DNA of 42,008 nucleotides from Actinomadura sp. 6K520 (GTDB taxonomy: Bacteria > Actinomycetota > Actinomycetes > Streptosporangiales > Streptosporangiaceae). This document shows positions 23,138 to 31,934 of the stretch, piece by piece. Numbering within the stretch: the first letter of the stretch is position 1; each line of letters starts with the position of its first letter. Position numbers and translations under genes: made by a program. Under the pieces are notes generated by a model. The model had not been told where the DNA came from, did not search any database, and saw only the letters and a list, made by a program, of their open reading frames with translations. The stretch covers positions 1 to 42,008 of the forward strand of contig NZ_SMLC01000054.1 in assembly GCF_004349245.1 (NCBI RefSeq), read 5' to 3'.

Positions 23138-24153
23138 CCATCGTGACCACCACGGCTGCAGCCCCCAGGGCCGTGCACGTGGAAGGGCCGGATGTCGCCG
23201 GTGCCCGCATCGTGGTCACCGGCGCGGCCGGTTTCCTCGGCTCGCACCTGTGCGAGCACCTGGTCCGCGCGGGGGCCGACGTGGTCGGATTCGACGACCT
23301 GTCGACCGGTCACCTGACCAACCTGGCGGCCATCGCCGATCATCGGGCCTTCGATTTCCACCACCACGATGTCACCGTGCCATACCGGATCCGCGGTGGT
23401 TTGGACGCGATCATGCATCTGGCGTCCCCTGCCGCACCGGGCGACTACCTGGCTCAGCCGCTGGCAACGCTGCGGGCCGGGTCGATCGGGACGTTGAATG
23501 TGGCCGAGTCCGCCCAGGCGAAGGACGCGCTGCTGGTGCTGGCCTCCACCTCTGAGGTGTACGGGGATCCGCAGGAGCATCCGCAGCGGGAGTCCTACCT
23601 CGGGAACGTCAACCCGATCGGTCCGCGGAGCGTCTACGACGAGGCCAAACGGTTCGGCGAGGCGGTCACCGCAGCCTACGCCCGGCTCGGCACGCGCACC
23701 GCGATCGCGCGAATCTTCAACACCTACGGGCCGCGCATGTCCAGCGGAGATAGTCGGGTCGTCCCGACGTTCCTGCGGCAGGCGTGCGCTGGGCAGCCGC
23801 TGACCGTCGCCGGGGACGGTACCCAGACACGGTCGCTGTGTTACGTCGACGACACCGTGGACGCGCTGGCCCGCCTGATGACCTCTGGCCACGCGGGCCC
23901 GGTCAACATCGGCGGTACCGGTGAGGTCTCGGTCCTGCGCTTAGCGGAATTGATCAAGCGGCTGTGCGGTTCGGGGGCACCGATCGAGTTCGTCGCGCTT
24001 CCCGCCGATGATCCTCGACGGCGTCGCCCGGACATCTCCTTGGCGGCCCGCGAGCTGGGCTGGCAGCCGCGGGTGAGCCTCGCCGAGGGGCTGGCGCGGA
24101 CGCTGGCCTGGCATCGCGGTCAGCTCGACATCCGCGTCGGGGCGCGGTCATGA
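23134..24153 (+). CDS. NAD-dependent sugar epimerase/decarboxylase, UDP-xylose synthase-like
   Basis: The 339-aa extended SDR has the G-A-A-G-F-L-G NAD motif near residue 30 and S-P-A-A-P-G-D-Y. The segment S-T-S-E-V-Y-G-D-P-Q-E-H-P-Q follows, then N-P-I-G-P-R-S-V-Y-D-E-A-K with the catalytic Tyr and Lys near 168 and 172. That arrangement is characteristic of UDP-glucuronate decarboxylases (UXS), which make UDP-xylose. The family call is firm; UDP-xylose as product is inferred from these motifs. A GGGAGGAG ribosome site precedes ATG 23134, and both ends overlap neighbours by 4 bases. It would supply the donor for the glycosyltransferases that follow. Confidence 0.88.
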   Translation: MTIVTTTAAAPRAVHVEGPDVAGARIVVTGAAGFLGSHLCEHLVRAGADVVGFDDLSTGHLTNLAAIADHRAFDFHHHDVTVPYRIRGGLDAIMHLASPAAPGDYLAQPLATLRAGSIGTLNVAESAQAKDALLVLASTSEVYGDPQEHPQRESYLGNVNPIGPRSVYDEAKRFGEAVTAAYARLGTRTAIARIFNTYGPRMSSGDSRVVPTFLRQACAGQPLTVAGDGTQTRSLCYVDDTVDALARLMTSGHAGPVNIGGTGEVSVLRLAELIKRLCGSGAPIEFVALPADDPRRRRPDISLAARELGWQPRVSLAEGLARTLAWHRGQLDIRVGARS

Positions 24154-25049
24154 AGCGCGCCGAACTCGCGCCCGAGGCCGCGCCCGCCGACCTTGTGCCC
24201 ATCGTGTGCTGCGTCGACGACCGGTACGTCCTGCCGTTGTGCGTGCTGATGACCTCGCTCGCCGCCGTCCCCGAACACACCGCCCTGCGGGTGCTGTTGC
24301 TGCACCAGGACCTGTCTCGCACCGGCCAAGAGCGGGTGGCCTTCCACGCCGACCGCCTCGGCATCGAGTTGGAGGTTCACCCGGTCCAGCCCGCTCGGTC
24401 CGCGCCTGTATCCGCGTGGGTATCCCAAGCGGTCTACCTTCGGCTGGAGATCGGTGACACGCTCGGTCCCCGCGGCACCGTCCTGTACCTGGACGTGGAC
24501 ACTCTCGTCCTGGGCGACCTAAACCCGCTGCGGCTGACCCCGTTGGAGGGCGCGCCGCTCGGCGCGGTCCGCGACCCGCAGAATCCCGTGATCGGTGCCG
24601 GGATCGCCTTCCCCGGCTGGGCCGAGTTGGGGCTGCCTCGGGGCCGGGACTACTTCAACTCGGGCGTGATGCTGTTTGACCTGGCCGTATGTGAACAGCA
24701 GGGCCTGTTCACCGCCGCCCGCCGGTTCCTGACCGATCACGGCGACCAGGTACGGCTGTGGGACCAGGACGCCCTCAACTTCGCCGCCGCCGATCAGTGG
24801 CGGCGGCTGGACCGGCGGTGGAACACCTTTGCGCTGTCGCCGCTGGCCACTCAACCTGGATACCGGCACCACGACGCCGAACCGTACGCGCCGCTGGCGA
24901 TGCTGCTGGCCGACGAACCCACCGCAGCCGTCCTCCACTTCGCCGGCCCGGCCAAACCCTGGCGCGACGACTACCCGCCCGGCCGAGCCCGCGAGATCTA
25001 CCGGCGATACCTCAAGACGGTGGAATGGAGCGAGTTCAATGGCAGCTGA
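24150..25049 (+). CDS. Family 8 glycosyltransferase
   Basis: The 299-aa product has the GT8 layout. It opens with P-I-V-C-C-V-D-D-R-Y. The DXD metal site is in L-Y-L-D-V-D-T-L-V (about residues 112-120), followed by D-Y-F-N-S-G-V-M-L-F-D-L, W-D-Q-D-A-L-N and the terminal H-F-A-G-P-A-K-P-W. GT8 enzymes are retaining and use UDP-hexoses, UDP-xylose or similar donors, which fits the UXS-like gene just upstream. It has no membrane segment and likely acts in the cytoplasm. The 3' end overlaps the next gene by 11 bases. Confidence 0.92.
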   Translation: MKRAELAPEAAPADLVPIVCCVDDRYVLPLCVLMTSLAAVPEHTALRVLLLHQDLSRTGQERVAFHADRLGIELEVHPVQPARSAPVSAWVSQAVYLRLEIGDTLGPRGTVLYLDVDTLVLGDLNPLRLTPLEGAPLGAVRDPQNPVIGAGIAFPGWAELGLPRGRDYFNSGVMLFDLAVCEQQGLFTAARRFLTDHGDQVRLWDQDALNFAAADQWRRLDRRWNTFALSPLATQPGYRHHDAEPYAPLAMLLADEPTAAVLHFAGPAKPWRDDYPPGRAREIYRRYLKTVEWSEFNGS

Positions 25050-26538
25050 TAAGACCACTGCTCGGACGGCCGGGGGCGCGGCGGCCAGCGCGCTCGCCTG
25101 GGCAGCCGCGACGGGGCTGGTGGCACGGCACGGAGCGGGCGCGTGGGAGCTCGCTGGGACCGTGTCCTGGCTCGCCCGGCACGACCTTGGGCCGCTGCCG
25201 CCGCAACTCCCTGGTCCGCCGGTGCAGATCGTGGTGCCGGTCCTGCGCGAACAAGAGCACGTCGGCGCGGCGCTGGCCTGGTGGCGGACGATCCTTCCGC
25301 TGTTTGAGGGGATGTCGCTCACGCTGGTGTCGACGGCACGCGAAGATCACGATCGTGCACTACTGGCCCGCGCGGCCTGCGACGGTCCAGTGACCCGGGC
25401 CCGGTTCAGCCAGCTCACTCCGCACGAACTGTCCGCCCTGCGCGCAGTCAGGCGGCGCGGGCCGATGACGGCCAAGGACGCCGCCGCCATCCTCGCCCAG
25501 AGCCCCCGCACTCGCGAGGTCATCGACCGTGAGCTGGCCGATGCGCCCGACGAGCGGATCAAGCATCTCACCTACCCCGGGCTCGGCCGCAAGGCCGCAC
25601 AACTCAACCACGCCGCCCGGCTCCTGCCCCCTGGGGGCTACCTGGCGGTGTACGACGTCGACTCCCGGCCCGACCCGAAAGCCCTGGCGATGGTGTATGC
25701 CCGCCTCGCGGACCGGCCACCTGTTGTCCAGCAGCACGCCCTCCACACCGTTCCCAGCCACCGCGGGGGCCCTGCGCGGGGAGCCGCGATGCTGCAGTCG
25801 ATCTGGACGCTGCGCCGTGAGATCCCCTACGCACGCCGCCACCATCGCTCGGCTGGCCTGCCCGGTGCGCTGCGGCGATGGCGGGACGGGCTGGCGCAAC
25901 CGGTCGGTCATGGCCTGTACCTGCGCGACGACATTCTCGCCGCGATCGGCGGGTTCCCCGAGAACAGCGTCTTGGACGACGTCCCGACCGGCGTCGCGCT
26001 TACTCTGGCGCAGATCCCCACCGTCAGCGTGCCGTCCCTGACGACGGTACCCGCCTCAGGTTCGGTGGCGGAGGACATCGCGCAGGGCCGGCGTTGGTTC
26101 TGCTCGTACCTCGACTACCCGGCGGTCCTTCGGGGGGCCGCCGCCCGCCAAGCCGGAACCGCTCGGCACCGCAGTGTGGTCGCGGTCGTCGCCGTGTACC
26201 GCGGTACCGCGTGGCTCGCCGCCAGCCCCGCCACCCTGCTGACCTTGCTTGCCGCCGTCGCGCCCGGTTCCCGCCGCGCACTGCGGGTCACGGCCATCAT
26301 CGGGCTGACGCTCGCGATCGTCGTCCCCGTCGTGGCCACCGCCCCCATCCGCGGGGTCCGGCGCTCACCCGCCGCACTCGGCCGGGACTGCGGTGCGCTG
26401 CTGGCCGCCTACCTACTACGCAGTGTCGGCCCCTGGCTGGCCGTCGCAGATGCCGTCCGAGGCCGTCACCCCGCCACGGCCGCCGCGACCGCGCCGAAGG
26501 CTCTCCGGTCTGCCGGCCCGTCAGGAGCCGCATCATGA
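25039..26538 (+). CDS. Membrane family 2 glycosyltransferase
   Basis: ATG at 25039 lies inside the end of the GT8 gene; GAGCGAG precedes it. The 499-aa product has a short N-terminal hydrophobic stretch, then a GT-A domain with V-V-P-V-L-R-E-Q-E, Y-D-V-D-S-R-P-D-P (DXD near residue 206) and a later V-L-D-D-V-P-T-G-V. At least two transmembrane helices follow at the C-terminus (about 380-450). Processive or lipid-linked GT2 enzymes have this shape. The large insertion between the first strand and the DXD motif is unusual. It may transfer a second sugar at the membrane or pass the product outward. The acceptor is not known. Confidence 0.85.
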   Translation: MAADKTTARTAGGAAASALAWAAATGLVARHGAGAWELAGTVSWLARHDLGPLPPQLPGPPVQIVVPVLREQEHVGAALAWWRTILPLFEGMSLTLVSTAREDHDRALLARAACDGPVTRARFSQLTPHELSALRAVRRRGPMTAKDAAAILAQSPRTREVIDRELADAPDERIKHLTYPGLGRKAAQLNHAARLLPPGGYLAVYDVDSRPDPKALAMVYARLADRPPVVQQHALHTVPSHRGGPARGAAMLQSIWTLRREIPYARRHHRSAGLPGALRRWRDGLAQPVGHGLYLRDDILAAIGGFPENSVLDDVPTGVALTLAQIPTVSVPSLTTVPASGSVAEDIAQGRRWFCSYLDYPAVLRGAAARQAGTARHRSVVAVVAVYRGTAWLAASPATLLTLLAAVAPGSRRALRVTAIIGLTLAIVVPVVATAPIRGVRRSPAALGRDCGALLAAYLLRSVGPWLAVADAVRGRHPATAAATAPKALRSAGPSGAAS

Positions 26539-27176
26539 TCACGATCGGGGTGGAAGGGGTTTCGTGCACCGGCAAGACCACGCTCACCCGCGCCCTGGCC
26601 GGACGCTCTGCGGGGTGCCTGGCCGCGACGGACACACCACGTGAGGTGTGCATCGTGCCGTGCTATTACCATGCCGCGCCTGATCCGAAGACGCTGTCCA
26701 ACCGGGAGGTGAAGACCGAAGCCGACCAGCTCGCGCTGCTGGCCGCCCATCTTGAGGTCGAGCAGCTCCGCGATCGACAGGCCCGCAGTGCGCGGGCTAG
26801 GGGCTCTGTGGTCGTGCTCGATCGGACGGTCGACACCCTGCTCGCCCACGTGCGCGCGGTAGGGCATTTGCGCGGGTTGGACGCCCGTGCCCAAGCTCGC
26901 CGCCTGGTCACCGAGGCGATCGACCGGGGGCACGTCGCCGTCCCTGCGGTGACGCTGCTGCTTCAGGCCAGCCATGAGGTGCTATCGCAGCGGGCGCAGA
27001 CCCGGACCGGGATGCCGCCGCTGTATTACGACCCGGACTTCACCCAGGCCTTCCAGGGCCATTTCGCCGACCCGATCACGGCGCACTGCCTGGTCATCAA
27101 CGCAACCGGCGGGGCAGACCAGGTGGTCGACCAGGCGTGGAAGCTACTGAAGCCGTACCTGGACGGTGCCCAGTGA
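26535..27176 (+). CDS. P-loop kinase, thymidylate/deoxynucleoside kinase-like
   Basis: The 213-aa product starts M-I-T-I-G-V-E-G-V-S-C-T-G-K-T-T, a Walker A at residues about 7-16. It then shows L-D-R-T-V-D-T (the D-R of NMP kinases), L-L-L-Q-A-S-H-E-V-L-S-Q-R-A-Q-T-R (lid-type basic region) and a Tyr-rich end. This is the dTMP-kinase/dNK fold, but the substrate pocket residues do not settle the substrate. In this operon it may phosphorylate a nucleoside or sugar intermediate made by the SAHH-like protein. It overlaps genes on both sides by 4 bases. Confidence 0.78.
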   Translation: MITIGVEGVSCTGKTTLTRALAGRSAGCLAATDTPREVCIVPCYYHAAPDPKTLSNREVKTEADQLALLAAHLEVEQLRDRQARSARARGSVVVLDRTVDTLLAHVRAVGHLRGLDARAQARRLVTEAIDRGHVAVPAVTLLLQASHEVLSQRAQTRTGMPPLYYDPDFTQAFQGHFADPITAHCLVINATGGADQVVDQAWKLLKPYLDGAQ

Positions 27177-28162
27177 ACGTCATCGTCCTGGGTTGCGGGC
27201 TGATCGCTGGCCGCTGGGTGCGGGCCCTGGTCGCCGATGCCCGCCTCACCGTGATCGCGCTGGTCGACCCTGATCCCGCAGCAGCACGCCGGATCGCCCA
27301 GCGGTGCGGCCTGAACGTCCCCTTGTTTCCCACCTTGGAAGCGGCAGTCCCCCAACTCACCCACACCGACGCCGCCCCCCAGGTCGTGGTGAACCTGGCC
27401 CCGGCCGACCTGCACGCTGCGACCACTCGGGCCGCCCTTGAGTATGGGTACCACGTGCTCACCGAAAAGCCGCTCGCCCTCACACTGAAGGAGGCCGAGC
27501 GGCTAGTGTCGCTGGCCCGCCGCCGCACTCTGGTGCTGAGCGTCATGAGCAACCGCGGTTTGGACAGTCGTTTTCTCAGCTACTGCCAGGCCGCCCACGC
27601 GCTCGGGTCCGGACCTTACGTGGCCACGGTAGAGATGCTTGTGCACCTGCCCAGCCCAGGATTCCGCAGTCGACTGACCTACCCTGCCCTCCAAGATCTG
27701 GCCGTGCATGCCTTCGACCAGGCCCAGCACCTCGTCACCGCCCGGGCCCAGACCATCGCATGCTTTGAAACACCGCTGCCTCGGCCTGGCGGGCACTGCT
27801 CCATCGCTACCGCGCACGTCCGCTTCGCCGACGGGTCGCTGCTGGCCTTCCGTGGCGGGTTTAGCGGACCGGGCATGCGCACCCCCGCCGACGGAACCTG
27901 GCGCATCGACCTGCCGGACGGGCACACCTGCTGCTGGGACGGCCAGCAGACCGTCACCACCATCCGTCCCTGCGGCCAGACCACAGCGGCCGAACTGACG
28001 CGGGCCAGTGACGGTCACGCTCCCCGCATCACCCAGATGATCGACGCCCTGTACGGCGGCCCGCCACCACCGGACGGCCTCGCCCCCCTCGCCCTACTGG
28101 ACGCCGCAGTGCGATCGGCACAGAACTCGGCTCCAACCGACATTCGCCAGGATCCGCGATGA
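27173..28162 (+). CDS. Gfo/Idh/MocA family oxidoreductase
   Basis: GTG at 27173 overlaps the kinase stop. The 329-aa product has the Rossmann start V-I-V-L-G-C-G-L-I-A-G, the E-K-P-L-A-L motif near residue 98 with the conserved Lys, and D-L-A-V-H-A-F-D (about 177-184) for the catalytic Asp/His pair. Members oxidise inositols, glucose-6-phosphate or sugar nucleotides with NAD(P). With the DegT aminotransferase two genes on, it could supply a keto-cyclitol or keto-sugar, as in scyllo-inosose or kanosamine pathways. That pairing is inference from context. Confidence 0.9.
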   Translation: MNVIVLGCGLIAGRWVRALVADARLTVIALVDPDPAAARRIAQRCGLNVPLFPTLEAAVPQLTHTDAAPQVVVNLAPADLHAATTRAALEYGYHVLTEKPLALTLKEAERLVSLARRRTLVLSVMSNRGLDSRFLSYCQAAHALGSGPYVATVEMLVHLPSPGFRSRLTYPALQDLAVHAFDQAQHLVTARAQTIACFETPLPRPGGHCSIATAHVRFADGSLLAFRGGFSGPGMRTPADGTWRIDLPDGHTCCWDGQQTVTTIRPCGQTTAAELTRASDGHAPRITQMIDALYGGPPPPDGLAPLALLDAAVRSAQNSAPTDIRQDPR

Positions 28163-29154
28163 GCCCAGGACCGGCTCCAACAGCCCCGGTGCTCACGGCC
28201 AGAATCCGCGCGGCCGGCATTCCCCTGGACCGGACCGGGCTAGCCCCGCTGGCCAGCGGGGCCGACAACACCGTGTTCACCGCCCAGACCATCGACGGCC
28301 ACCACCTCATCGTCAAGGCATCGCTGCGCCCGAACCCCCGGTACGCGACCGCCGCGTGGGCCGCCGCTGCACTGACCGCACAGGGCATCCCAGCCCCACG
28401 CATTCTTTGGCACGACCGCTGGGACGGCGGAACGGCTTGCGTCGAAACCCGCTGTCCCGGTAACCCACTCACCGGGACGCCCGATCAGCTCGACACCACC
28501 GACGCCGCCATCTCCGAGTCCGCGGTTCGGGCAGCGCGCCACGCCGGCACTCTGCTCCATCTCGCCCACGCCATCACGGTCGGCGGATATGGCAAGCTCA
28601 CCCCCCAAGGCACCGGCCCGCACCGCAGCTTGACCACCTCGATCCTTCCCGATCTCACCGCCCGGGCGAGCGTCGATCCGTCCGGTGGGCTCGCCACCTG
28701 CGCCCGCCGGCTCATCAGCGCCAACCTGTGGCGGCTCCCCGACCCCGGTCCGCACCTGTTGGTGGGGGATTGCGCGGCCCGGCACATCTTCCATCACCCC
28801 GGCACCGGCCGGGTTACCGGATTCATCGACCTCGAAAGCGCCCGCGGCGGCGACCCACTCGCTGACCTTGCCGGATTCAGTGTCCGTGAGCACCCCGACC
28901 TCGTGCGCCCGCTGCTAGAGAGCTACTTCCCGGACGGCGCCACCGTTGACCAGATATGGGCGCTCACTCTGCACCGCGCCCGTATCGCGACCCACCTCAT
29001 GCTGTTCCACCTCACCCGCGGCCAGTACCGGCCCGCCGAACGCCTGACCGAGCACGTCACAGCCGACATCCGCGCGATCAGCACCGAAACCCCGACCGCG
29101 ATGCCAGCGCCGCTGCCATTCCGGCACTCCGCCGAACCGTCGTCTCCACACTGA
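28159..29154 (+). CDS. APH-fold small-molecule kinase with altered Brenner motif
   Basis: The 331-aa product has an N-lobe with A-S-G-A-D-N-T-V-F and I-V-K-A (ATP-binding Lys). The catalytic loop is L-L-V-G-D-C-A-A-R-H-I-F, and the metal site is F-I-D-L-E-S-A-R-G-G-D-P. In typical aminoglycoside phosphotransferases the loop is H-x-D-x-x-x-x-N. Here the Asp remains, but His is Val-Gly and the Asn position is His. The protein probably still phosphorylates a pathway intermediate (compare scyllo-inosamine kinases) or gives self-resistance. It overlaps the oxidoreductase by 4 bases and is followed after 14 bases by the cupin gene. Confidence 0.82.
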   Translation: MSPGPAPTAPVLTARIRAAGIPLDRTGLAPLASGADNTVFTAQTIDGHHLIVKASLRPNPRYATAAWAAAALTAQGIPAPRILWHDRWDGGTACVETRCPGNPLTGTPDQLDTTDAAISESAVRAARHAGTLLHLAHAITVGGYGKLTPQGTGPHRSLTTSILPDLTARASVDPSGGLATCARRLISANLWRLPDPGPHLLVGDCAARHIFHHPGTGRVTGFIDLESARGGDPLADLAGFSVREHPDLVRPLLESYFPDGATVDQIWALTLHRARIATHLMLFHLTRGQYRPAERLTEHVTADIRAISTETPTAMPAPLPFRHSAEPSSPH

Positions 29155-29168
29155 GGAGGCCCACGTCC

Positions 29169-29558
29169 ATGTCCCTCATCCGGACCGCCGACCGGCACAA
29201 GCTCACCGCCGATAACCGGCCAGCAGGCTGTCGCGCCCACTCAGCCGGCCGGTTCCGGCTCCGCGCCGACGGCACCAGCCGTTTCGACCGGCACCACCAC
29301 GACTTCGACGAGTTTTGGTTCGTAGCCACCGGTAGCGGCACCATCCTGCTCGGTGACACCGAACTGGACGTGCAACCCGGCGACATCATCTATACCCCCG
29401 CCGGGACCGACCACGACGTCCGCGCCGTCACCGGACCCGACGATCTTCACGTGTTCTGGCTGTCCTGGACGCTCCCTGACCGAGCCAGTGGCCAGCACCT
29501 GCACCGCGACCCGGCCGACGCCGCCGGACACCTCGTCGCCTCGCGCAGGCCCGCATGA
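29169..29558 (+). CDS. Small cupin protein
   Basis: ATG at 29169 follows GAGGAGG. The 129-aa single-domain cupin has F-D-R-H-H-H-D-F-D-E-F-W with the His and Glu metal ligands. G-D-I-I-Y-T-P-A-G-T-D-H then carries the second His motif. Small cupins in sugar clusters act as isomerases, epimerases or ligand sensors; nothing here decides between them. The TGA overlaps the aminotransferase start (ATGA). Confidence 0.85.
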   Translation: MSLIRTADRHKLTADNRPAGCRAHSAGRFRLRADGTSRFDRHHHDFDEFWFVATGSGTILLGDTELDVQPGDIIYTPAGTDHDVRAVTGPDDLHVFWLSWTLPDRASGQHLHRDPADAAGHLVASRRPA

Positions 29559-30757
29559 CCGCCGCAGCGCCCGCAGTGACTCTGCCGTTCCCGCGCCGCC
29601 CGAAGTACGGAGACAGCGAGATTACGGCGGTTACCGAGCTCCTGCGGTCGGGGTCGCTGTCAGAGATCGGCTGCGGCCCGGCCAGCAGGGGCCTCGAAGA
29701 CGCCTTCCGCGAACTGATCGGCACGACGTACGGGCTGTCGTTCAATTCCGGCACCGCCTCACTCCACGCTGCCCTACACGCGGTCGAATCGGCGACGGGC
29801 GCCAGCCTGAACGCGGGGGTGGCCATGTCGCCCATGACGTGGATCTCCGCGATCACCGCGGCGTTTCACGCCGGAAGCTTCCCCGTCTTCGCCGACATGG
29901 CGCCCGGCTCACCCAACCTGGACCCCGCAGCAGCTGAGGCCACAGGCTGCTCGGCGATCCTGGCCACCCACGCCTGGGGCATTCCCGCCCGCATGGACGA
30001 GTTCGCTCGGTTTCAGTCCGCGGTCATCGAGGATTGCTCTCATGCCCACGGTGCGCTCTACCAGGGCCGGCCGGTCGGATCCTGGGGAATCGCGGGCTGT
30101 TTCAGCCTCCAGGAATCCAAAGCGGTCTCTGCCGGTGAGGGAGGCGTCCTCACCACCAGCGACCGCGGCATATACGAGGCGGCGATGACAGTCGGCCACC
30201 ACCCAATCCGGCTCGCGGCCGAACTGACCGATCCCGGCTTGCTGCCGCTGGCCGCCGCTGCCGCCTCCTACAAGTACAGGATCCCCGCACTGTCCGCGGT
30301 GATCGCGACCGAGCAGCTCAGAACGCTGCCCGAGCGGATGAAGGCATCCCAAGAGAACCTCGCCCACCTGACCGACCTCATCAGCGCCCACGACCTTCCA
30401 CTCCAGCCCGTACCGCTCCCCGATGGCTCCGTACGAGGCTGGTACGGCATGCCCTTCACCTTGCTCGAACCCGTCACCGCGCCAGACGATCTCGCCGTCG
30501 CTTGCAAACGGGCGGGCCTGCCGGTCCGCCCCCTGTACCGGGATTGGATGTCCACTCCGCTCCTGCAACAGCCCGCTCTGATCGATCGGTACTGGCCCCA
30601 TATGCGCGCCCGGTGGAACCCACCCGACGCCCGGGACTTCCCGAACTATCAGCACTTCCGCAACCAGACACTGGTGCTGAAGATCCCGGACGTCGCCGCG
30701 CCCCGCTACATCGAACAAGTCGCCGCAGCACTCACGATCACCAGCAAACCTTTCTGA
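29555..30757 (+). CDS. DegT/DnrJ/EryC1/StrS aminotransferase
   Basis: The 400-aa PLP enzyme shows F-N-S-G-T-A-S-L-H-A-A-L (phosphate cup), I-E-D-C-S-H-A-H-G-A with the Asp that contacts the pyridine nitrogen, and F-S-L-Q-E-S-K-A-V-S-A-G-E-G-G with the Schiff-base Lys at 189. All catalytic residues are present, so it should transaminate a keto-sugar or keto-cyclitol. The same class includes glutamine:scyllo-inosose and 3-amino-sugar aminotransferases. This is the strongest evidence that the cluster product contains an amino group. It is followed after 40 bases by the dehydrogenase. Confidence 0.94.
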   Translation: MTAAAPAVTLPFPRRPKYGDSEITAVTELLRSGSLSEIGCGPASRGLEDAFRELIGTTYGLSFNSGTASLHAALHAVESATGASLNAGVAMSPMTWISAITAAFHAGSFPVFADMAPGSPNLDPAAAEATGCSAILATHAWGIPARMDEFARFQSAVIEDCSHAHGALYQGRPVGSWGIAGCFSLQESKAVSAGEGGVLTTSDRGIYEAAMTVGHHPIRLAAELTDPGLLPLAAAAASYKYRIPALSAVIATEQLRTLPERMKASQENLAHLTDLISAHDLPLQPVPLPDGSVRGWYGMPFTLLEPVTAPDDLAVACKRAGLPVRPLYRDWMSTPLLQQPALIDRYWPHMRARWNPPDARDFPNYQHFRNQTLVLKIPDVAAPRYIEQVAAALTITSKPF

Positions 30758-30797
30758 TCCGCGCCGATCAGATCCGAGCTGAACGGAGCACGCAACC

Positions 30798-31889
30798 ATG
30801 ACCACCATCACCGCGCGGGCCGCCGTCCTGCACGAGCCCGGCAAACCCATGACCATCCAACAGATCAGCCTCCGCGAGCCCGGCCCCGGCGAGGTCCTGG
30901 TCCGCACCGCCACCGCTGGCATCTGCGGCACCGACCTGCACTTCGCCGCAGGCCGCTTCCCCTACCCCGTTCCCACCGTGCTCGGTCATGAAGCCAGCGG
31001 CGTCATCGAGCAGACCGGACCCGACGTCCCCGGTCTCCAGCCAGGCGACCGGGTTCTGGTGTGCGATCAGATCCCGTGCGGCCGCTGCGGGAACTGCTTA
31101 GCCGGACGGATGGTGTACTGCACCGACAACGGCACCAAGCAGCGTCAACGAGCCCGGCTGAGCCTCGGCGGGCAAAACTTCCGCCAGTTCCTGGGCGTCT
31201 CCGCGCTCGCCGAGCGCATGCTCGTCGACACCGCCGCACTCATCGCGCTTCCCGACCAGATCAGCTTCGCCGCTGGAGCCCTGCTCGGCTGCTGCCTGAC
31301 CACCGGCGCCGCCACCATCATCAACACCGCGCACACCCGCCCCGGCGACACCGTACTGATCATCGGATGCGGCGGAGTCGGACTCGGCGCTGTCCAAGCG
31401 GCCCACATCGCCGGGGCCGCACGAATAATCGCAGCCGACCCCGAACCGCACCGCGCACAAGCCGCGCTCGATCTCGGTGCGACCGACGTCATCGACCCGA
31501 CCATCACCGATCTCACCAGTGCCGTAGCGGCCGTGACAGAGCACCGAGGAGTCGACGTCGCCGTGGAGGCCGTCGGCGACGTCGCGCTCGCCGAAGCCGC
31601 CTTCGCTGCACTCGCTCCCGGCGGCAGGGCCATCGTCGTCGGCATGATGCCCTCCGACAGCTGTATCGCGTTGCCCTCCGAACTTGTGCGGCACGGCCGC
31701 AGCATGGCCGGCTCGGTCATGGGCGAGGTCCGCACCCGACACGACATCCCCGTCTACCTGCAGATGGCGGCCTCGGGCCGCTTGACCGCCGACGACCTGG
31801 CCACCTCTACCTGGCCCTTGAACCAAATCAACGACGCGTTCGCCAACGCCGCCGCACGGCACGGCATCCGCACCATGATCGAATTCTGA
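30798..31889 (+). CDS. Zinc-dependent alcohol dehydrogenase
   Basis: ATG at 30798 follows ACGGAGC. The 363-aa MDR enzyme has the catalytic Zn ligands in I-C-G-T-D and G-H-E-A-S-G. Four Cys residues (C-G-R-C-G-N-C ... Y-C) hold the structural zinc, and the NAD motif is G-C-G-G-V-G-L-G near residue 190. Such enzymes oxidise cyclitol or sugar hydroxyls, for example the amino-dehydrogenase step of 2-deoxystreptamine synthesis. It is the last gene of the operon, ends at a strong hairpin, and has a broken partial copy at 16806-17017. Confidence 0.93.
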   Translation: MTTITARAAVLHEPGKPMTIQQISLREPGPGEVLVRTATAGICGTDLHFAAGRFPYPVPTVLGHEASGVIEQTGPDVPGLQPGDRVLVCDQIPCGRCGNCLAGRMVYCTDNGTKQRQRARLSLGGQNFRQFLGVSALAERMLVDTAALIALPDQISFAAGALLGCCLTTGAATIINTAHTRPGDTVLIIGCGGVGLGAVQAAHIAGAARIIAADPEPHRAQAALDLGATDVIDPTITDLTSAVAAVTEHRGVDVAVEAVGDVALAEAAFAALAPGGRAIVVGMMPSDSCIALPSELVRHGRSMAGSVMGEVRTRHDIPVYLQMAASGRLTADDLATSTWPLNQINDAFANAAARHGIRTMIEF

Positions 31890-31906
31890 AAGGGATGCCC
31901 GGGTCG

Positions 31907-31934
31907 GGGTGCCTGACCAGCTCGTCAGGCACCC
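31907..31934. terminator. Bidirectional hairpin terminator between convergent genes
   Basis: GGGTGCCTGAC and GTCAGGCACCC form a perfect 11-bp stem around a 6-base loop. It lies 17 bases after the dehydrogenase stop and overlaps the stop codon of the convergent kinase gene. It can end transcription from both sides. This region is deleted in the ghost copy at 17010. Confidence 0.85.
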
